Below, one piece after another: positions 32,401 through 43,395 of a DNA stretch of 64,000 nt. The DNA is from Kingdonia uniflora (lineage: Eukaryota > Streptophyta > Magnoliopsida > Ranunculales > Circaeasteraceae). The stretch's first letter is position 1. Each line of letters starts with the position of its first letter. The notes below the pieces were generated by a model. That model was not told the origin of the DNA, made no database searches, and worked only from the letters and a program-made list of their open reading frames with translations. Where the stretch lies: the NCBI GenBank assembly GCA_014058105.1, contig JACGCM010000452.1:1240001-1304000 (forward strand), in the 5' to 3' direction. Position numbers and translations under genes: made by a program.

Positions 32401-34237
32401 AGCTCTAGGAGCGAGGATAACATAAAATTACCTTCTAATAAGAGTTTTTAGGAAAACCAAACGATCAATAGGTATTTTACAGTTTTTTTGAATACATATT
32501 CAATCTCTTTCTAATCTATACTATATGATAGATTATCATGGTTCAAAAACATATTATCCCTATTTTTTTCGGATTAAAAATTAGGGTTTTTGATTTTTTT
32601 TACCTTTGAAAAAGGTTTGTATTCAAACTTATATATTTTTCTCTATGGACATCTGATAGAGGGGAAACCACTTCGGTTGGATAGCCTACTCCGAGAGCTT
32701 TCCAATGGTATATGGCACATCTCAATGAGATGTCCCAATCACCGGAAAACTAGAGTTGAAACTGTGCAGTTTTACGGCCAAAAACGGTGTTTTTTAGGTC
32801 GATGACGTTAGTAAAGATATTAAATTTTTATTTTTATTTTATATTTTTAATAATTATCTGTTGTGGCATCATAATTATTCACTGTGACGTCAGCAGTGAC
32901 ACATGGCAACGTGTTGTGGCACGTATCAGTCACCGAGGGTGACACGTGAAAGTCGTCGGACTGTTACTGGCCGGTCACCGACCTGACATCAAAAGTTTGC
33001 CAGAATATTCGTCGGGTGGTCACCAGAAAATTTGTCGAAAGTTGGACGAAAAAGTTGTCGGACAGTCACCGGAACAGTGATGTGGCAGACACGTGCGAGG
33101 CACGTGTACACATGCGACATGTATGGTACGTGTGCATGACACATGTACAGCCCGTGCGTTTGGCACGTGTGACCTGTGCGTGCGTGGCACGTGGCAGACT
33201 GGGTCAGACCGGTTCAGACTAGTCAACCCGGTCTAAGCTTTGACCTAGACCGAGTCAGACCAGTCCAGACACTAAAACGGGTATAAATTGTTTTTTTTTG
33301 TCTAATTGAGCCCATTTTTTTTTTGAAAAATTCTTATTGACTGGACCTACCCCGTGGGGGACCCATTTTTTTTTAAAAATTATGAAAAATGCTTTAAAAT
33401 TTTTTTTGGGAAGAGGTACCTTGTACAGGAAAGTTGGCTCACTTATATGTGATATAAGTAAATTGTGTAATACATATTTAAGTATCTTACGATAGCTAAT
33501 ATGATATTACTGGTATGCCCCTATGATTTTAATTATCATGATCAGGAATCACAAATAATACGAAACCAAGACTAATTTGGAATACGACTAGGAGTCATAT
33601 CTAAATCATAATTATTTGTGATTTAGACGTGAACAAATAATTAAAGCTCAATTGGGAATTGATTTAGTCTTATTTCTAAAATCATGGTATCTGAGGAACC
33701 AATTTTTCATATCTAGGTACAATTAGATATTACAAGATAATATTTAGAGGTATATAGGCATTAATAGCAACCTATAGTAGCTTAAAATGTTAGTTCAAAG
33801 ATATACATAATCAACATATCTTGTGAACTCAGCAGACTTTAGGATATGACCACTTGTCAGTTAAACATCTAATACCCTTCATATTCGTAGTAAATGAGCC
33901 ATTTGGCTAGAATATATAGACTTTTAGAGAACTTGAGAGCTTATAATACCCTAGTTCTTAGAATAAAGAAATCACACATCTATTGGTTTTGAATAACAAT
34001 CTTGGGTAATATTCTATTAAAACGCACATCTAAGATTAAGATCCTCATTTTAGAGGGTAAATTTGGGATTTAATCATTAGAAAAGAATTTTATGAGTTTT
34101 AAAATATGAACAGGGTTTAACTAATATGATTAAAAATCATTTGTTTATTGTTATTCTAAGTACTATGACTGTCTTTAATGCATTTGATATGTTTATCAGG
34201 AATTGTTACTAATTATAATCTATATCTTGCATTACAG
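32401..34237 (+). other. Copia leader with an ACGTG-rich segment
   Basis: About 1.8 kb lies between the PBS and gag without coding sense. 32,880-33,200 is rich in GTCACCG, GGCACGTG and GACACGTG motifs, with at least six ACGTG cores, five of them at 33,085-33,195. The short open frames on both strands there come from the repeat character. Confidence 0.5.
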
Positions 34238-35209
34238 ATGTCTGTGAAACTCAAAAATATTGAATTTCCACCATTGCTGCTCACTGGAGCCAATTACCTC
34301 ACTTGGTGCATTGGCGTTGACTTATTCTTGAAGTTTTTTGGTCTGCAAAAGACCATCATCATTGGCAACAAGGAAAATCCCATGGACAAAGCAAAGGCTT
34401 TGTTTATCCTCCGTCATCATATTCAGGATGACCTCAAGATTGAATACCTCAATAAGGTTGAGCCAACTGACTTATGGACAAGCATGAAGGGGCGTTATGG
34501 TCATCAAAATACCATTATGCTCCCAAAAGCGATATATTAATAAAATACCCTTAGGTTGTAAGATTTTAGGACGGTCGTTGATTACAACTCAGCATTCCAT
34601 AAAATTACTTCTACACTTGAGCTGTGTGAGAGGAAAGTCACTGATGCTGAAATGGTAGAAAAGACTCTATTAACCTTCTATGCTAACAATATTGTACTTC
34701 TGAAGCAATATCGGTAAGAGAACTTGGCAACTCATGCAGTCTTGATTCAGGTACTGTTCCTCTCTGAGCAGAACGATGAACTTTTGATAAAGAATTATGC
34801 TATGCGGCCTTTTGTGAGTTCACCGTTGCCTGCGTCAAACAATGTTTAGTTTTGGGGAAACAACTCTGCACGTCAGAGACAAAGATATGGAAGGGGCAGG
34901 GGAGGATACCAGAGGTACAGGAAGGGCGGGAACCAGAAACCCTTTGGCCCTAGGAGAGGTAAAAGATTTAAGAAATCCTGGACACTAGGCAATGTGAAGA
35001 AGAAAAAGAAGACTAATCATGGATCTATTTGCTTTAACTATGGTGACATAAGACATTGGGCACGGGAATGCTATACACCATGGGCGGCTACAGGTGACAG
35101 AGTCCAGACCCACCATGCAGTTGTTGATACTAACTCCGCCCCTGTGGAGGTTACAATGTCAGACTTCTTCGACGATAGGATTATCGTCTTAGATCAATAT
35201 TCGGAGTAA
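34238..35209 (+). pseudogene. Copia gag with zinc knuckle, broken
   Basis: From the ATG at 34,238 it reads MSVKLKNIEFPPLLLTGANY, LTWCIGVDLFLKFFG and DPLWTSMKGRYGH-like sequence (read TDLWTSMKGRYGHQ here), as in Copia gag (UBN2 type). A stop at 34,538 and a frame change follow. A Gly/Arg-rich part near 34,900 leads to a zinc knuckle near 35,030 (ICFNYGDIRHWARECYTP), in which the second cysteine is tyrosine. The end at 35,209 is a stop codon. Confidence 0.75.
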
Positions 35210-35989
35210 TCCGTAACGATTTCTCAATAGACATGTGATATCACATTAGAGAGAGTACTAGTAGTTTTTTTTTCTAGTACAGACTTTATTTACTATTTTT
35301 ATCAGTATTTTGATTTTGTTGGGAACATATCATTTATATTTTAATAAAGTGCTCATGACATACATGAGGTTTCCAATTTGTTCTAATAAATTGTGATTAT
35401 TCAAATTTATTGCTTGGGAAGTAGTTAAATATCATGTATGATAGTTGATCTACTATATACAACCTACCTATGGATCTATTTTCTCATTGAGCATGATCGA
35501 TAATCAGATGAGTGACGACATATGTCTGGGAGACATTAAAACAACACACACAATCCTTTTGAGATGTGCACATATTTCTTGTATAACCTTGTGCATCGGG
35601 GATGACACAAATATCATTGGCACGACCAATATGATAGAACGCATTGAGTGCGTCATGTTATTGCTCTATAATAGTACGATACAGGGTATCTTGTCCACTA
35701 TATAAACTAGTAAATTTACCCAGATTTTACTGAGTTTAGGGAGATACATAATAATACTTATCACGTAATGACTATCGAAGAAAATGACAGACAAGGTTTT
35801 GTGTATTCACTCTATGTCTAAAGATTAGAACATGTTATTAGAACGGTTTCTAATACACTCCTCAAGGCTTGGATAGTAAGGAAGATTATCGGGATTACAT
35901 CTCAACTTTCCTTAAAAGAAGATAAGATCTAGAGAGTGTACGTATAACTATTGCTTTCAAGGAAAGTCTATTATTTCATCTTAGTATGA

Positions 35990-36345
35990 CCAAGATGGAG
36001 TGAAATCTCCAGCCTTTGCTCTAAACGTATCCATGGAGACACATGTGGACCTTTCCATCCACATTGTGGCCCACCTGAATATTTATGGTCATAAAAGATA
36101 CATCTAGGAGAGGGTCTTACATTTGCCTACTCATAAAATCTAGGAATGCAACATTAGCACGACTTCTCACTTAGATCATTCTATCGCAGGCTCAGTTCCT
36201 GGATTAATCGATCAAAGTTAATCGATGCGACTTGATGGGGGTTTTGGAGTTGAACTCACAGGTTTTTAATGATTATTTTACCGCTAAATGGGATTGATAA
36301 TTGAGCATCGTGAGTACCCTAAAGCATACCCAACTCGGGATTGGC
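35990..36345 (+). pseudogene. Copia integrase remnant
   Basis: Short pieces resemble the Copia integrase core: CGPFHPHCGPPEYLWS near 36,047-36,090, where a Gly/Pro-rich entry into the core is usual, and GEFTSQVFNDYFTAKWD-like sequence near 36,245-36,300, which corresponds to the second acidic block. The first acidic residue block is not readable. The frame is broken many times. Confidence 0.5.
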
Positions 36346-37409
36346 AGATAACCTAATCAAGCGATTTAGGATAATCGTTAGACCACTGTTATTATAATTA
36401 CAGCTTTCAGCTAGTGTATGGGATATGCATTCTTGCTCCCACAACACTGATTAGGGCTCGTCCCATAGAAAATTATGAAATTATTTTTTCCCAAAAGTGA
36501 CTAGTAACTAGGACGGAGCCCGGTGCCACCCATCGACAAAACATTTGGATGTTCCGTACAGGTGCCAATTGCACCATAATATATGAAGATGGGACCCTTA
36601 AAGTCGGTATGGTATTATGTGGGTTATGATTCACATTTAACACTGGATATTTGGACCCACTGGCGACGTATATTCTGCAGGGCAGATAATTATTACTTTG
36701 ATGAGACGATATTCTCAGCATTGGGGGGGGGGGAGATATGACTGTCAATGCTGAGGATATTTCCAAGAGGTATTAGAAAACACCATCGTTGTCTCATCTA
36801 GATCCTTATACATAAATTAGGTGGCAATAAGGTTTAACAGATTACAAATCTCCAATAAGTCGTAAATGAATTGCTAGATACATTCATAGACACTATTGAA
36901 GTACCGTAAGTGTATGTACATGCAAATAATATGCCTATACAGTAGAACGTTCCAGGGGAACTAGTATCGTAGTAGAACGTTACAGGGGAATTAGTACTGC
37001 AAACGAATCTAAGGCTCGTGCTTAGTGCGGAGCACTATTGGAAGAAAATATTATGAACCAGGGAGCTGCAGAATAAGGGACAAATATGACTAATGGTGTA
37101 GTCGGCTCATCGAGGATGGAACTACCTATTGACGAGGTAATAGTAGTTATGCGACCAGTTGATGCATTACGAGACTAGCCCGACGAGGTACATACGTATG
37201 ATAATAATGAGATCTTAATATATTAAAAGTCTGTAATAAGTACAACGCATGATCGTTCAGTAGATATTTATCGATAAGGTATTCATATTCGCTGCTGTAC
37301 TCACCATTAAGGACGAGGATTTAGAGCCACTTATTATAAATAACTGTATGCTATTATACATTGGCCAAAATGGGCATCTGGAATCCAAACGGAGTTCAAC
37401 TTGCTAGCA

Positions 37410-37606
37410 TAATACGAAATGACACAATTTGGGCCTATCGGTTATAAATGGGAAAGGTACAGAAACACGATTAACTCAGAGAGATAATATTGTCAAGACA
37501 AGACTAGTTGCCCAGGAAATCTTTAAGAGATCTGGCATCGATTGTAGTGTGACCTATTATCCGGTTGCGGACACTATAACATTTTAGTACTGATCAGTCT
37601 GTCAAG
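37410..37606 (+). pseudogene. Copia reverse transcriptase, first part
   Basis: GYKWERYRNTINSERDNIVK and TRLVAQEIFKRSGIDCSVTY read through to YYPVADTITF near 37,590. This is the start of Copia RT. It is cut at 37,606 by the CACTA-like element. Confidence 0.7.
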
Positions 37607-37624
37607 ACTACACCAATTTTTGCA

Positions 37625-37870
37625 AAATATCATGGACTCTGTATGTGGTAAAATGTTATTTGCTACGGACTTTGGTTGTGGTGGAGGTCTATAGTAAAAG
37701 GTGTGTGGTAATTTTTTTGCCATGGACTTTATCCGAGCTTAACGTACTGTTTTGCCACAGATTTAATTTGTGGTTAATTTATTGCCACAGATATAAACTG
37801 TGTTATGAAATAAGGTAAGATATAATTTTAGTCCGTGGCTATTTATTTACCACAGAAAAAGTCCGTAAAA
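37625..37870 (+). repeat. Sub-terminal repeats of the CACTA-like element
   Basis: Motifs of the types GCCACAGAT, TTTGTGGTTAAT and ACGGACTTT recur in both directions over about 250 bases. A weaker set is at 41,820-41,900. In CACTA elements such repeats bind the transposase. Confidence 0.5.
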
Positions 37871-38685
37871 TTGTTTTATTTTTATTTTTTTCATAAAAAG
37901 AATTCACAAATATATCAAAATTACGCCTCATAATTTTAAACACTCTAAAAATACATATACTACATGCGTAGCTTTGTATTAGACCATATTTCAAGTTATA
38001 ATAGATCAACAATTTTCTTATAGTGATCCAAGTACAAGATTCCATATGAAATTTAGAAATGAAACTGAGAACATAAGAATTAAAAAGAAATGAACGATGA
38101 CTTGAAAACGAAAGGTAGCCTAAGATCAAGTCATATTAAGATGAAATGATGTTTTGGACCCAAGGATAAAGCCTGCAACAAAAATAACATAGCAAATTAA
38201 TCAACTATAAATCATAAACCCTTTGCAATATTAGCTTGTTACTTAATGCATGTATCGCAAAATTAAATCTGAATATCTATTAAAATGTGGAAGGATAATT
38301 ATCTTAATAGATGAAACGTGACATGATAACGGTCTACTTGATTTTCACCCTACCGCTTGAATATATGTACACCTATAATAAAAGGGATAATGAGGATGAT
38401 TGTAATTAAATCGACATCTAGGACTTGAGATGGCCTCAAACCTGAAAATGGTGACTTCATAGGGAAAGATAATTGCGTAAGATTAAGAAAAGAATATCAC
38501 TTAAAAAAGAAATTAAATAGTTGCTAATCTTTATAAGCCAAAACATCCTTTATAGTACTAGATAATCAACGCGCTATATGAAACAAAAAATGACACCAAA
38601 GACTAGAAAATAGTCTAACATTAACTACACTTACTAAATCTACTTGCTGAAAATAGTCTAATCAAAGATAGTGTTCCTTCCCTAC

Positions 38686-38824
38686 CTGTGGCATCATCTC
38701 TGTTTACATCTTCACAAAATCCGCTTACTGAAACCTGCTTTATAGCATTACAACACTTACTAGCATTCATTCCTTCAGCAACATCATGGCCACGAGAAAT
38801 GTACGAATTAGACTTCCCAGTTGC
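38686..38824 (-). pseudogene. Captured exon, unknown gene
   Basis: On the minus strand a 139-base stretch follows a TTGTAG acceptor and precedes a GTAGGG donor. It is open for its full length, starting ATGKSNSYISRGHDVAEGMN and continuing with a Cys-containing part (SGFCEDVNRDDATG). The clean splice signals suggest a real exon from a plant gene. I do not recognise the protein. Confidence 0.45.
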
Positions 38825-40586
38825 CTACAATTCAGGAATCATACTAAGTTTCATCAATTCAGACTATCAAACTACTTATGTCCCATGGAAAAGTCACAAA
38901 ATCAATATATGTCTCTAAAACAACAATGATTCATTTTGTTTTACGCCCTCAATTGCAAAAATATATATTTATCTAGCTAGTAATCGGGAACGTAAAAAAA
39001 CATCACTGGATAATTCAGGGATACCCTATTTCGAGATAAGCTGCAGTTACGCTAAACTTAGCAGTTAACACAATAACACTATAGAAACACAAAATTTTAT
39101 TAAGTACAACTAAACTAATCGTGGAAAGATCAGATTTTTATCATTTCAAGCAATACCCATTTGACCTAAACTCTCTATTTTACATTAAAACAACAACAAA
39201 ATCCATAAGTTGACACTAAAATCAACAAATTAAGCTTTTATCAAACCTACCATTCCACATTGGCAACTTGAAATCTGAGACAACAATGCATTATTCTCCA
39301 ACTCCAGTTTCTAATTACAGAGAGATTAATAAAGCAATAGTTTGATTAGTAACTAATACTGACATGAAAGAAAGTGAAGAGTTTGAGGAGGAAACAAAAG
39401 GAGGTAGTGATGAGTAGAGAGAAAGAGAAAGAGAAAGAGAGATAGGGGTACTTATAAGGCCTATATTTTCATTCTTGAGAGAGAGAGAGAGTCCAAGTCC
39501 AAAAAGAACTCTTTTTAGGCTCATGAGGCCTGTATTTTGGAGGCCCAAACATATGAAGGTAACAATATTAGGATGCCCCTATTTTTCATCTAAAATTGAA
39601 GGCCCTAGACAACCGTCTCATGGGTCTATATCCAGGGCCGGGCCTGAGTTTAATAAGTACAGCTTGATGTAGTTCTGACTTCTATCTCTACTTCACTATC
39701 ATAAAAACAAGACTCTATTTATAAATAAATTAAATATTTTTTTATAAGCTATTTCTTTATATAATGAAAATAAAGATATAAACTTAACCATGGAATATTA
39801 ATAATGAAAACTTGGAAATTATAGCGTATATATTGAGATTAAGTTCAAACCTGTGATGTAGTGGAAGGCAGTCTAGACCCTATGCCCTCAATCAACTCTT
39901 ATTGACGGAGCTTCATCGTTTAGTGTTAGTTCCTTAGGGAATCCGGAGATACCATTTACTTGTAATTAACTCAATGCCTGCCATATTTCAATGCATGGTA
40001 TAATGAAAAGGATAGGTATAACTCACCCAATGAGGCATGTTTGCTATACAAAGAAAAAACATATATATATAAAAACTTATTTTTACAGGCTAACACCGCC
40101 GAATTTAATTGCTAATTTATATCTCTATATTTACATCTAGCTGCTGAGAGACATAACAATAAAAATATGCAAGTCAATAAACCTCTGGGAAATCAATTCA
40201 ATAGACTGAAAAACAAAAGTATATATCATTAATTTAATTTGAGAGTAAGATTTTTTTTTTTAGCATTTTGTTATTTAGAACTCTAAGAACCCTATTCAGA
40301 AGAAAAAAAGGACTTACAAATTAGAAAATGTAATTTGTACAGTAAATAAATTCCTGGTGGGGGTTTGCTTCAAACCCAGCTTTCTCCTCAAAATTAAATA
40401 AAGAATAAAGCCAAGTTATAAATGGACTCCCCTACACATACTTTATGTATAAAGCATTGATATTTCTTATTTATCAAAATTTGAGTACAACTATAAATGA
40501 AATTTATCGATATGTAGTATGAGATACGCCACTATACCGAAGTTCGTTCCACGGTCCACTTCGATAGAACTCCGTCAAACCCTTCC
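38825..40586. other. Interior of the CACTA-like element, no gene recognised
   Basis: A/T-rich sequence. A GA-repeat lies at 39,418-39,496. No transposase motif is found in six frames. Confidence 0.45.
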
Positions 40587-41217
40587 TCATATGGAAACTT
40601 TAGGATATCCATGAGTATGAACAATCCCGTAAGTAAGGTATTCTATAGAGGGGTCATCATAATTGTTCCATGCAGATAAATATCGATTGAGTCCAGTCTT
40701 TAAATCCCATCCCAAGCTCCATACCTGGTAACAACGTGTCAGATAGATGATCAAAGCTTTGCCATAAATTACTTGTTGAATTTCCTTCATTACCATCAGT
40801 AAGTACAAGATTTCCAGAATCTAAAAGCTCAGCAGCTGGATTCTCTGTTTGTTTCAATGAATTTGATAACCAGGCAACACTCTTTGCTCGATCGAGAAGG
40901 ATAAGATTGCCACTGAATTCTATCTTAAGAGCTCATTAGGAATCATTAAGGGGTAAGTTTCTGCTAGCAACCCAAACTACTATTTGTGTCGGAATTTTCT
41001 TGTATCAGATTCCTATGCAACAATTCTTAGAGTTAACCGGACTGAAGAAACCAAGTACATATGTTCCACCTTGGGAAACTATGTTCTGCCTATCATTGAG
41101 AGGTTGAGATGATGTTATTGTGGTTGCTATGGAACTCTGTTGACACACAAAAAAGAGCAAACTGAAGCACAAAACAAGATGATGAACACTAACCATTGTT
41201 ATCACTCTTATTCTCAT
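40587..41217 (-). pseudogene. Captured S-domain (G-type lectin) receptor kinase fragment
   Basis: The minus strand from 41,217 or 41,196 gives a signal-peptide-like start (MVSVHHLVLCFSLLFFVCQQ). It continues with TITSSQPLNDRQNIVSQGGT and YVLGFFSPVNSKN, the usual start of the B-lectin domain of S-receptor-like kinases. A TGA in place of Trp follows, then IVVWVASRNLPLND. After a shift comes KSVAWLSNSLKQTENPAAEL, LDSGNLVLTDGN, LWQSFDHLSDTLLPGMELG and a second-frame continuation with LTYGIVHTHGYP. The PAN domain, membrane segment and kinase are absent, so only the first part of exon 1 was captured. It cannot act as a receptor. Confidence 0.8.
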
Positions 41218-41640
41218 ACCCTCATATCTAATATTACTGGTTAGAAAGTATAGTTGAGAATCAAATAACTGTTGACTTGTGATGACCAATAGCTAACTCA
41301 ATAAGATGTAGAAAGTAGTTGTAAGCTTAAAATTTTGAATTGTGACAACATCAAATGACGAAATCAAACAACACAAAATCATCTAATCAAACAATGGAAA
41401 ATCACGAAATCACATAAAATCAAAATCAAGTAACAACAGCGAAATGAAGATCTGAAGAACTTACAAAATGGATCTCTGAGCTTTGATTTTCATCCCAGAT
41501 CGCAACAAAGCCTCCAATTTCAGATCAAATCTCTACTCGGGATCGAGATTACAAGAGAAAGAGGGGAAAATTCAAGAATGAGATTAGAAAAGTGACTTAG
41601 GGTTTGAGATTGTAAGACCCTGAGTTGCCAAATTGTTTGA
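41218..41640 (-). other. Sequence upstream of the captured receptor fragment
   Basis: Non-coding. The part at 41,430-41,620 is rich in GA/TC and looks like a plant 5' leader on the minus strand, perhaps from another captured gene. Nothing more can be supported. Confidence 0.3.
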
Positions 41641-41925
41641 GAACCCTTAAGGTCGCCAAAATCGTAGATAAACATTGAAAAGTTAAAATTGCAAAATTTA
41701 TTTATGAAGTCCCAATTTTGTTTTTTTGGAGAACCAACACTACTGCAGCAGGTAAGTATCTTATTTTAAAGTCAAGACAAAGTTAAAGTTAAAAAATTTA
41801 GAACTGCCAAGGATAATTCACCAATTTACCATGGACTATGTCCGTTTCAAGTGTACCATGGATCAAATTTATAACAATCTCTAAAATAGACCATTGTAAT
41901 TTCATAATTTTAGTGTAGTATAAGT

Positions 41926-42360
41926 TGTCAAGGACAAACTAAACATGCGTTTGATGTAAATACCACGCATCTACACATCTATATGGGAAACTAGATGCGA
42001 ATATCTACATGAAGCTACCTGGGAAGGTATAAGCTTCTGGAAGCAACTAGTTCCGGCACACAAGGTGTATACATAATAAAATTGGAAAATTTATTGTTGA
42101 CTTGAAGCAATCAGGGCCAATGAGACATAGTAAGTTGATTGAGTATTTAAAGGTAAGGGACTTTGCAAATATCCTTATCTGTCCATGCGTTCTTATTTAG
42201 AACACATATATTAGCTTTACTCATCATAACAATGTACTAAATGATTTAAATATCATTAGACCTCTGAGGGAGATCACGAGAGCCGCCGAATACCTTGGGA
42301 TGTAATTCGAAATAGAAGACCATGGGAAATTAAGAGTGTCTCGATTTAAAGATCCAACAT
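41926..42360 (+). pseudogene. Copia reverse transcriptase, second part
   Basis: The reading resumes with VVKDKLNMRLM, then a degraded YLYG-type segment, NIYMKLPGKV, KFIVDLKQSGPMRHSKLIEY, ILICPCVLI and VLNDLNIIRPLREITRAAEY. The catalytic YVDDL position is reduced to VLNDLNII. It ends near 42,360 at an AT-repeat where pararetrovirus sequence begins. Confidence 0.7.
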
Positions 42361-42361
42361 T

Positions 42362-42383
42362 TTGATATATATATATATATATC
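42362..42383. repeat. AT dinucleotide run at the junction
   Basis: TTTGATATATATATATATAT lies exactly between the decayed Copia RT and the first pararetrovirus leader. Confidence 0.7.
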
Positions 42384-42384
42384 T

Positions 42385-43130
42385 TGTCTAATCAAAACGG
42401 CTAAATTAAACAAAAACTTAATAAAAACAAAATATGTAAAATTAATACTGAAAGGAAACTAACCCAGAGTATGACCCTAAGGTCCTTCTAATGGCACTTA
42501 GACACCCTCAGGAGTGTGTATGCAGAGATTGTGAATACTTATCAAGAACAATATAAACAAACTTTTATTTATTATGAAATACTAATGAAATACTTACAGA
42601 GGATTACAGAAGATGGATAAAGATATACAGTGGATGGAGGTGGCAGCTTACAAATATAAATTTATAACTTAAAGACTAAATAATTAAAAATGTATACACA
42701 AATGAGCTATCTGGCTCCTTATATAGGTGAAGACGGATTCCAAATGGTTTAAAGTCTGTGTAATGTTGTCCAGCTTGGAGTTGTCTGGTGAGAGACGAGG
42801 TAAGTGGTTTTCAAGTCCTACAAAGTGGTCTTCAGGTCCCACAAAGTGGTCGGTAGGTCCTACAAAGTGATCGATCCCATAAAGTGGTCATCATGTCCTA
42901 CAAAGTGGTCTGTAGGTCCCACAAAATAGTTAGTCCCATTGATTTTGACTTTTGGAAAAATAAAGATGGTGAAGGTATACGTAGTGCATTCGGAGTGCAA
43001 TTCCTTCGGAGAAGTGTGTTGTGGGTCCCTTATGATGATGGCTTGTGTTGGCATACTAAGTGCTGAAGTACAGGTGGGAATGGAAATGAGCTGCCGCCAA
43101 CTAAAGGGGTTGTGATGGTAAGGAAAGTGT
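42385..43130 (-). promoter_or_regulatory. Pararetrovirus leader/promoter, copy a
   Basis: On the minus strand a repeat cluster (42,795-42,935, units of the type ACCACTTTGTAGGACC) is followed by CCTATATAAGGAGCC (42,713-42,727), a caulimovirid-like TATA context. An AATAAATAAA lies about 150 bases further (near 42,560), which would serve as the RNA end signal. The conserved block CCTTAGGGTCATACTCTGGG lies at about 42,462-42,482. Confidence 0.65.
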
Positions 43131-43288
43131 TGTTAGAGTGTCAGTGCTCGTGACTATGGCTTTTCCCTTTACTGTAGTCTTGAGCTACTGTTCTTGAACT
43201 TCGATCATGGCATCCCAGTAATCTTTCATAGTAGCCTCTGAAGATTTTATTGAGGTCATATCTTCGTCGGCATATGTGTTTTGGCTTT
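43131..43288 (-). pseudogene. End of pararetrovirus downstream ORF, unit 1 left part
   Basis: The segment matches 61,090-61,245 of unit 3 and is the far side of the chromovirus insertion. It contains no complete domain. Compared with unit 3, 73 bases (61,246-61,318) are missing between this part and 50,662. Confidence 0.6.
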
Positions 43289-43395
43289 AGACAGAGTTAG
43301 GATCGATTTTTTTCGGATTTTCATATTTATCGAATTCCTTTCCTATTCTAGTCCTTCCCTATCCGTTCAGAGTTATATTTCCTTATTCGTAACAG

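Larger units (their letters stand above)
37607..41919. mobile_element. CACTA-like non-autonomous element with captured exons
   Basis: Both ends begin ACTACAC (left ACTACACCAATTTTTGCAAA, right on the other strand ACTACACTAAAATTATGAAA). Both sub-ends repeat motifs such as CATGGACT, CATGGTA and CCACAGA(T)TT. This is the layout of CACTA elements, although the first C of CACTA is changed on both sides. The Copia RT reads on from 37,606 to 41,926, which shows the insertion. TGTCAAG lies next to the left end and four bases beyond the right end, so the exact target duplication is unsure. No transposase is present. It carries an S-domain receptor kinase fragment and one other exon. Confidence 0.6.
32083..42360 (+). 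mobile_element. Copia LTR retrotransposon, decayed and split
   Basis: A short LTR is followed by the characteristic TTATCAGCACG block, a long leader, gag with zinc knuckle, remnants of integrase, and RT. The RT is split at 37,606 by a CACTA-like element and resumes at 41,926. RNase H and the 3' LTR are absent, since pararetrovirus sequence begins near 42,385. Stops and shifts are abundant and the pol part is very decayed. Confidence 0.75.

Noticed and set aside
33016..33226. Open frames on both strands over the ACGTG array
   Set aside because: The frames are equal-length mirror results of a repeat-like segment and have no start context or similarity.
39418..39496. GA-repeat as a special regulatory site
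   Set aside because: It is a simple microsatellite. GA runs are common in plant DNA and nothing nearby gives it a role.
42795..42935. Possible CRISPR-like array from regular short repeats
   Set aside because: The units are contiguous with tiny variable gaps, lie before a TATA box and belong to a plant virus leader.
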